The notes under the pieces were generated by a model. The model was not told the origin of the DNA. It made no database searches and saw nothing but the letters and a program-made list of their open reading frames with translations. From Actinomadura violacea (lineage in GTDB: Bacteria; Actinomycetota; Actinomycetes; Streptosporangiales; Streptosporangiaceae): a DNA stretch of 64,000 nt. Each line of letters opens with the position of its first letter. Position 1 is the first letter of the stretch. Both the position numbers and the translations under genes were made by a program. Of this stretch, positions 59,300 to 64,000 are shown piece by piece. The DNA is taken from contig NZ_JAGEPF010000016.1 in NCBI RefSeq assembly GCF_017573465.1, forward strand, positions 202,774 to 266,773. The letters run 5' to 3'.

Positions 59300-60585
59300 A
59301 CGACTCCAGCGCCGGGCCCACGGGACCGGCCGGCGGTGACTCAGCCGGGTCGGCGGCCTCGTTCCTGCCGCCCGCGGTGCTGCTCGACCGCGAATGCGCC
59401 GATGGCTGGAGGCGGTGGCGGCTGACCCGCCACGATGCGCCGCCCGCGCCACGATGGTCGCCTGCGCAGTATCAAGCGGCCAGCCCTCGCACCCGCGGCC
59501 TCTACGACCTGCACCGGTGCGCCACCCACGCCAACCTGGCCGTCCAGGAGACACCGATGAGCGCCGCGGTGGCACGGGTGGTGGCCTCCCGCATCCGCAC
59601 CAACGCCCTCAAGCGCAAGCCGTCCACCCGCGCTGGGGTGATGGTCAACGGCGGCGGCTACCAGGGCAAGACCGAGACGGTCTGCGAGGTCGCGGCCTTG
59701 TTCGAGGAATGGTGGCTGGAGTTGCATCACCAGCTCAACCCGGACGCGCTGCCGGGCACCCGTGATCTGCACGCCCCCGTCGCCTACGTCCAGACCCCGG
59801 TAACGGCCACCCCCAAGAGCACCTGCGAGGCGATCTTGGACTTCTACGGGGAGCCGCACAAGAACATGACGTTGCCGCAGCTGGTGCGGACCGTGAAAGC
59901 GGCCCTGCACGCGCACGGCACCAAAGCGCTGATCTTGGACGACATCACCCGGCTGAAGATGCACCGCGAGGCCGACCAGGACGTGCTGGACCTGATCCGC
60001 AGCCTGATGAGCATGTCGGTCACCCTGGTCCTGGTCGGGGTCGGCATTCCCCAGTCCGGGCTGCTGCGCGATTCCCGCTACGACGCTCGCAGCGGCCAGT
60101 GGGTGTTCCCGCCGGCGACGGGCCGGTTCCGCAGCCGCAACGACGCCGCCGGCACCCAGACCGAGCGGCGCTTCGACCTGATCGAGCTGGGCCCCTTCCG
60201 CTACGACACTGCCGCGCAGATCGACGCCTGGGTCCATCATCTGGCCGGCATCCAAGACCAGCTCCGCCTGCTGAAGGCCGAGCCGGCCATGCTCACCAGC
60301 GCCGGCATGCCCGAGTACCTGTTCCGCCGCACCGACGGCATCGTCGGGCTGCTGGAACGCCTCATCGAGGACGGCTGCAGCCAGGCCATCGACAGCGGCG
60401 CGGAACGTCTCACCACAGGCCTGCTCGACAGCGTGACGATCAGCCTGGACCACCTGCCGGTCCGCGACCCCGCCGCCGGCGAGGTGCCCGCGATCCCCGC
60501 CCCGCCATCGCGCGTCCCGCGCCGCAAACGCCCCCGCAACACCTCCTTCGACGACGGCGGCACACCAGCGGCCACGCGCCGATGA
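59296..60585 (+). CDS. tnsC: TnsC/TniB-like AAA+ ATPase
   Basis: 429 residues, overlapping tnsB by four bases. Walker A GGGYQGKTE (G119-T126; Lys125) and Walker B LILDDI (D215, D216) are intact, followed by a sensor-type VLVGVGIPQSGLL. TnsC forms ATP-dependent filaments on target DNA and passes the target to TnsAB. The final 50 residues are Pro/Arg-rich. Third codon positions are mostly C/G, unlike tnsA and tnsB. Confidence 0.8.
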   Translation: MNDSSAGPTGPAGGDSAGSAASFLPPAVLLDRECADGWRRWRLTRHDAPPAPRWSPAQYQAASPRTRGLYDLHRCATHANLAVQETPMSAAVARVVASRIRTNALKRKPSTRAGVMVNGGGYQGKTETVCEVAALFEEWWLELHHQLNPDALPGTRDLHAPVAYVQTPVTATPKSTCEAILDFYGEPHKNMTLPQLVRTVKAALHAHGTKALILDDITRLKMHREADQDVLDLIRSLMSMSVTLVLVGVGIPQSGLLRDSRYDARSGQWVFPPATGRFRSRNDAAGTQTERRFDLIELGPFRYDTAAQIDAWVHHLAGIQDQLRLLKAEPAMLTSAGMPEYLFRRTDGIVGLLERLIEDGCSQAIDSGAERLTTGLLDSVTISLDHLPVRDPAAGEVPAIPAPPSRVPRRKRPRNTSFDDGGTPAATRR

Positions 60586-62606
60586 CGACCGCGGCGACCC
60601 CTCACCCAGGCCAGGTAAGCACCCAACCGCTGCCGCGCAGCCTCGTTCCGCTCCCAGATGAAGAGATCAGCGGGTATCTCCTGCGGCTGGCTCACCGGCT
60701 AGAGCAGACACCGCAGCGGTTGGCCGAGCTCACCGGGCTGCAGTCCTTCGGCGCGGCGTCGATTCCGGTTCGGATGCTGCTGCGCACCAGCGCCGAAGAG
60801 ACCGCCCGCCTCGCGCGGGCGTGCTCGCTGACGCCCCGCGAAGCCCAGGCATTGTGCCTGGCGAGTCTGGCCGACCGCTATCCACCCGCCGACGTCGTCC
60901 TGCATCCCCTGCCCGGCGGCAGATCCGGCTTGTGGATGCAACAGGCCGGCAAGATCGCCTCACTGGACCGCTGGGTGTTCACCCGCCCGGTCCGGTACTG
61001 CCCCGCGTGCCTGGCCGGCGACGCAAGCGAGCTGCAACAGCGCCACGGCGGAGCATGGAAGAAGCTCTGGCGGCTGCCGCTGGTGTTCGCCTGCCCCCTC
61101 CACCGATGCCTGCTGACCACGCGGTGCCCGGCCTGCCAGCAGCCGATCGGGGCCGCTGGTGGCGGCCTCATCAGCCGGCCCTGCGAGGTGCTGCATCCCG
61201 CCCAATGCCGGGCCCCCGCCGGTGACTCGGCCGCCGCACACGCTGCTCGAGCACGACCGCCGGCGTGTGGGCACCGGCTCGACACCGCCGCCCCGCAGGT
61301 CATCGACGCCGCACCGCTCACCCACGCCCTGGCTGTTCAACAGCGGCTCCTGGCACTGCTGTCGGCTGGCAGCCCGGCCACGGTGCACAGCATGGGCGTG
61401 CACGTAGCCGTAGCCGAGTACGTCCTGGATCTGCGGCTGGTCGCCGGACTGATCCGCTGTACCTGGCCCGTGGCCGCCGCCCTAGCAGGCCCTGCCCCGC
61501 TCGCCGACGCGCTCGCCGACCACGTCGAGCAACGCCGCCGCCGCCAGTACCGGCCAAGCGACCACGGCCACCACCGGACGGCGTTCGCTGTCATCTACGA
61601 CGCCCCGCCCACCGACCCCCTCGCCAGCGCCGGGCTGTTCACCGCCGCCGTAGGCATCCTCACCGGAGAAACGGGCACCTGCGCCGACCGGCTGGAACCG
61701 CTCCTGGCCGCCACCGCCGACACCGCCGCCTGGCGCGCATTCGCCCACCGCGCATCGGCGACCTGCTCCCCGGCTCTGCGCGCCACGATCCAAACCCGGC
61801 TTGAGGCCCTGCACCAGCCGACGCCGCGAGGCCACAACCTCAAAAGCGACAATGCCCGCCGGAACGGCACCGACGCCCTGCGCGCCTACCACCGCCGCAT
61901 GGGCCACCTGGTCATCGTCCCGACCGGCGACTGCCGGTTCGACCACCGGCACATCCCCCAGCACATGACCGACGAGTGGTTCGATGAGTCCTTCCCTGAC
62001 CTGACCGGGATCAGCGCGGTCCACCTGCGGCGCACCGCCGCGATCAGGCTGGTGCAGATGTCCACCGGCGGCTCACAGTTCCGGGCCGGCGGGCTGCTGG
62101 GCATCCCCCCTGGACGCGTCATGTCCTCCACCGTTCCGGTCCGGGCGTGGACTGACGATCCCCATAACGGTGCCCGGCTCGCCGCCGCGATCGACGCCTT
62201 CGCCCGCACACTCAACACCACCACCGACCTGATCGACTACGGTCACCGGCGAGCCGCCCTCCACGGCTGGGAAATCCCTCCAGACGACTGGCACGACTTA
62301 CTCTCCCGACTCCTCGCGGCCCATCCGCACACCCACATCTCCTGGTGGCAGGACCGCAAACGCCGCCTGGCCTCCGTGCTGGTCTGGGCCGCCGTCACCC
62401 AAGGCGACCACCGCCTCGCCCCGCTCGTCATGGCTGAACAGCGCAGGGCCAACCAAGGCAAAACGAACATGCTCGTGTTCGGCCTCCAGCAGGCGCGTTA
62501 CCGGGCGCGCCGTGAACCCGCCAGCCCAACCGCCGCCCTCATCTCCTTGCTGACCCCCTATTCTCAGCAGCTCGCCGCAAAGATCGATCACGGAAGTGGC
62601 CAGTGA
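60582..62606 (+). CDS. tniQ: TniQ-family target-selection protein
   Basis: 674 residues, ATG overlapping the TnsC stop. The N-terminus PLPDEEISGYLLRLAHRLEQ, TPQRLAELTGLQSFG is the TniQ domain; zinc-finger Cys follow (RYCPACLAG ... PLVFACPLHRCLLTTRCPAC). The long C-terminal half (residues about 250-670) has further Cys-poor helical regions and no TnsD-like known binding motif that I can name. TniQ proteins bind TnsC and choose the target, alone or with a CRISPR effector; no CRISPR array or Cas gene is in the window. It is the only target selector visible, so targeting must depend on it. Confidence 0.75.
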   Translation: MTTAATPHPGQVSTQPLPRSLVPLPDEEISGYLLRLAHRLEQTPQRLAELTGLQSFGAASIPVRMLLRTSAEETARLARACSLTPREAQALCLASLADRYPPADVVLHPLPGGRSGLWMQQAGKIASLDRWVFTRPVRYCPACLAGDASELQQRHGGAWKKLWRLPLVFACPLHRCLLTTRCPACQQPIGAAGGGLISRPCEVLHPAQCRAPAGDSAAAHAARARPPACGHRLDTAAPQVIDAAPLTHALAVQQRLLALLSAGSPATVHSMGVHVAVAEYVLDLRLVAGLIRCTWPVAAALAGPAPLADALADHVEQRRRRQYRPSDHGHHRTAFAVIYDAPPTDPLASAGLFTAAVGILTGETGTCADRLEPLLAATADTAAWRAFAHRASATCSPALRATIQTRLEALHQPTPRGHNLKSDNARRNGTDALRAYHRRMGHLVIVPTGDCRFDHRHIPQHMTDEWFDESFPDLTGISAVHLRRTAAIRLVQMSTGGSQFRAGGLLGIPPGRVMSSTVPVRAWTDDPHNGARLAAAIDAFARTLNTTTDLIDYGHRRAALHGWEIPPDDWHDLLSRLLAAHPHTHISWWQDRKRRLASVLVWAAVTQGDHRLAPLVMAEQRRANQGKTNMLVFGLQQARYRARREPASPTAALISLLTPYSQQLAAKIDHGSGQ

Positions 62607-62736
62607 GCATAAGGATGCTGACGAAACTCCCCCTGAGGCCCACGAATGGGACCTCAGCCGATCGGGCCCCTTCGGGATCCTGTGACCAGCCGAGCTTGCG
62701 GTGCTCAAGTCAAGCGTTCCACTTCCAAGGAACCCG

Positions 62737-63443
62737 ATGCTCGACGACGACCAAGCCCCGGAACAGCCCGTCGCTCCCCGAGCCGGCGACGTCGCCCAGA
62801 CCACCGGAAACAAGAAGGCGAGCGGTTCCTTCTGGAAGGAACTGCCCATCCTGATCCTCGTGGCCCTGGCCTTGGCCCTGGCCATCAAGACGTTCGCGGT
62901 CCAGGGGTTTCCATCCCGTCGGGGTCGATGCAGAACACCCTGGGCATCGGAGACCGGGCCCTGGTCAACAAGATCGTCTATCACACACGCGACGTTCGAT
63001 ACGGGGACATCGTGGTGTTCAAGGGCGAGGACTCCTGGGCCAAGGAATCCACCGCTCCAGCCCCCTCGAACCCGTTTTCCGAGGCTCTGCGCTCCATCGG
63101 CGGAGCGTTCGGCCTCATGCCCGGCGAGACCGACTACATCAAACGCGTCATCGGACTGCCCGGCGACCGCGTCCAATGCGTCGGCGCCGGCACCCCCGTC
63201 AGAGTCAACGGCAAGCTCCTCGACGAGAAGTCCTACCTCTACCCCGGCAACAGCCCCTGCGACCAGCCCTTCGACATCACCGTCCCCAAAGACCGGCTTT
63301 GGGTGATGGGCGATCAACCCAGCGCATCGGCCGACTCACGCGCCCACAACCAAGACCCCGGAGGCGGCGCGATCAAGATCAGTAGCGTCGTCGGCCAAGC
63401 CTTCGCGATCGTCTGGCCACTCGACCGGTGGAAGGCGCTGTAG
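62737..63443 (+). pseudogene. lepB: Signal peptidase I, frameshifted
   Basis: ATG at 62737 with AAGGA upstream. The first frame has a membrane segment (LPILILVALALALAIKTFAV) and breaks at GGGGTTTCC around 62907-62915. The second frame continues with SIPSGSMQNTLGIGD (catalytic Ser), YGDIVVFKGED, DYIKRVIGLPGDRV (catalytic Lys) and LWVMGDQPSASADSRAHNQD. One extra T in the T-run would restore one reading frame, so the gene is one base short: a genuine inactivation or a homopolymer sequencing error. Otherwise length and motifs are those of an intact SPase I. Confidence 0.8.
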
Positions 63444-63742
63444 GCCCGAAACTCTCGACCAGTGAGGTGCCCCAGAGGTACCGGACAGCGGTATTCACGT
63501 TCGGCTCATGCTGTGAGTTCCCGCCGCCGGTGACATAGCGTGATGATTCGGCGCCGATGCCTCCGCCTGGCCGGCAGCGAGATCAACCTCCACCCACCCA
63601 CGCGCATCGGCGCGGAATGTCACGCCAAGGAACACGCTCCGGGCCGCTTTCCGCGACTTCTCGCAGCGATGCTCGTCCGCCCCGGTCTCCTAGCCTCACC
63701 CGGTCGGATGACCGGTGACCGCACCGCGGGCCAAGGTGGAGA
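63444..63742. other. Gap between the signal peptidase and the TetR gene
   Basis: About 300 bases. A plus-strand frame at 63540-63785 (81 codons) has no ribosome binding site or resemblance and would overlap the TetR gene. Nothing else supportable. Confidence 0.4.
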
Positions 63743-64000
63743 TCAGGGCTGCGCCAGCAGCCGGTCGACGAGCCCGGCGATGTAGTCCGGGGTGAGCGGG
63801 CCCGCGCCGAACAGGACGCGGATGTACATCGGGGCCATGACGTGGTCGAGCACGTCCAGCACGTCGGGTGGACGCTCGCCGCGTCCGGCGGCGCGGTCGA
63901 GCATGGCCTGCACGAACCGGGTGCGTTCGGCGAGAAAGTCGTCGCGTGCCTGCAGACCCCGTTCGCCCCGGTTCGACAGGGCGACGGTCAGGCGCAGCAC
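63743..64000 (-). CDS. C-terminal part of a TetR-family regulator (runs out at the right edge)
   Basis: 85 residues are visible; the HTH part lies to the right of the window. RFVQAMLDRAAGRGERPPDV, LDVLDHVMAPMYIRVLFGAG, PLTPDYIAGLVDRLL is the TetR C-terminal ligand/dimer domain (the TetR_C_11-like type with M-Y-x-R-V/L-F). No information on the target. Confidence 0.75.
   Translation of the reverse strand: MLRLTVALSNRGERGLQARDDFLAERTRFVQAMLDRAAGRGERPPDVLDVLDHVMAPMYIRVLFGAGPLTPDYIAGLVDRLLAQP

Noticed and set aside
63540..63785. Possible 81-residue plus-strand protein
   Set aside because: Overlaps the TetR gene and lacks a start signal.
55743..64000. CRISPR-associated transposon
   Set aside because: No repeat-spacer pattern and no Cas protein near the Tns genes within the window; a distant array cannot be excluded.

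Overview
The window is very GC-rich, with mostly C- or G-ending third codon positions and many GTG starts. Together with an Lsr2-type DNA-binding domain, an FxLD lanthipeptide cluster and an actinobacterial-style PadR operon, this points to a filamentous actinomycete (Streptomyces or Actinomadura type; the genus cannot be fixed from this sequence).

About 1-48,200 is a siphovirus-type prophage whose left end and integrase lie outside the window. From 1 to 4,350 is a tightly overlapping plus-strand operon: the tail of a replication-type helix-turn-helix protein carrying palindromic iterons, small zinc-ribbon proteins, a winged-helix/HAD-phosphatase fusion and a LuxR-HTH/Lsr2 fusion. From 4,371 to 5,673 is a divergent PadR operon with a duplicated operator. 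From 6,200 to 10,800 lie an excisionase-like protein, an RNase AS-like exonuclease, a tandem paralogous pair, an isolated MuF-type protein and a Tad2-family (DUF2829) anti-Thoeris candidate. From 10,804 to 14,681 is a minus-strand early operon (DUF3560, DUF2786) driven by two promoters with identical 17-bp spacers, around a hairpin-rich non-coding block. A PP-loop gene at 14,977 opens the late region.

From 16,557 to 48,138 the order is the classical one: terminase, portal, scaffold, capsid, connectors, tail terminator, tail tube, frameshifted tail-assembly chaperone, tape measure (with NlpC/P60 and lytic transglycosylase domains), Dit, Gp37-like baseplate protein, fibres, a beta-helix tail spike, lysis genes. 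Accessory genes sit inside it: a YaaC-like gene and partner (20,080-21,500), a reverse-strand PIN-like nuclease with a five-fold 14-residue coiled-coil repeat (27,705-29,084) and a Mom-like DNA-modification candidate (30,252). A family of long perfect hairpins follows the terminase genes, and a 22-bp-stem hairpin closes the late operon.

From 48,325 to 55,742 is a compact FxLD lanthipeptide cluster: a small precursor peptide too short to be obvious, a full-length LanB dehydratase, a LanC cyclase, an isoaspartate-type methyltransferase, and a divergently transcribed HTH/TPR regulator. From about 55,840 to 62,606 is a Tn7-like transposition operon, TnsA-TnsB-TnsC-TniQ, each gene overlapping the next, preceded by three copies of a GTTGGCG motif that may mark the transposon left end. 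No CRISPR array is visible. The right edge has a frameshifted signal peptidase I gene and the end of a TetR regulator.
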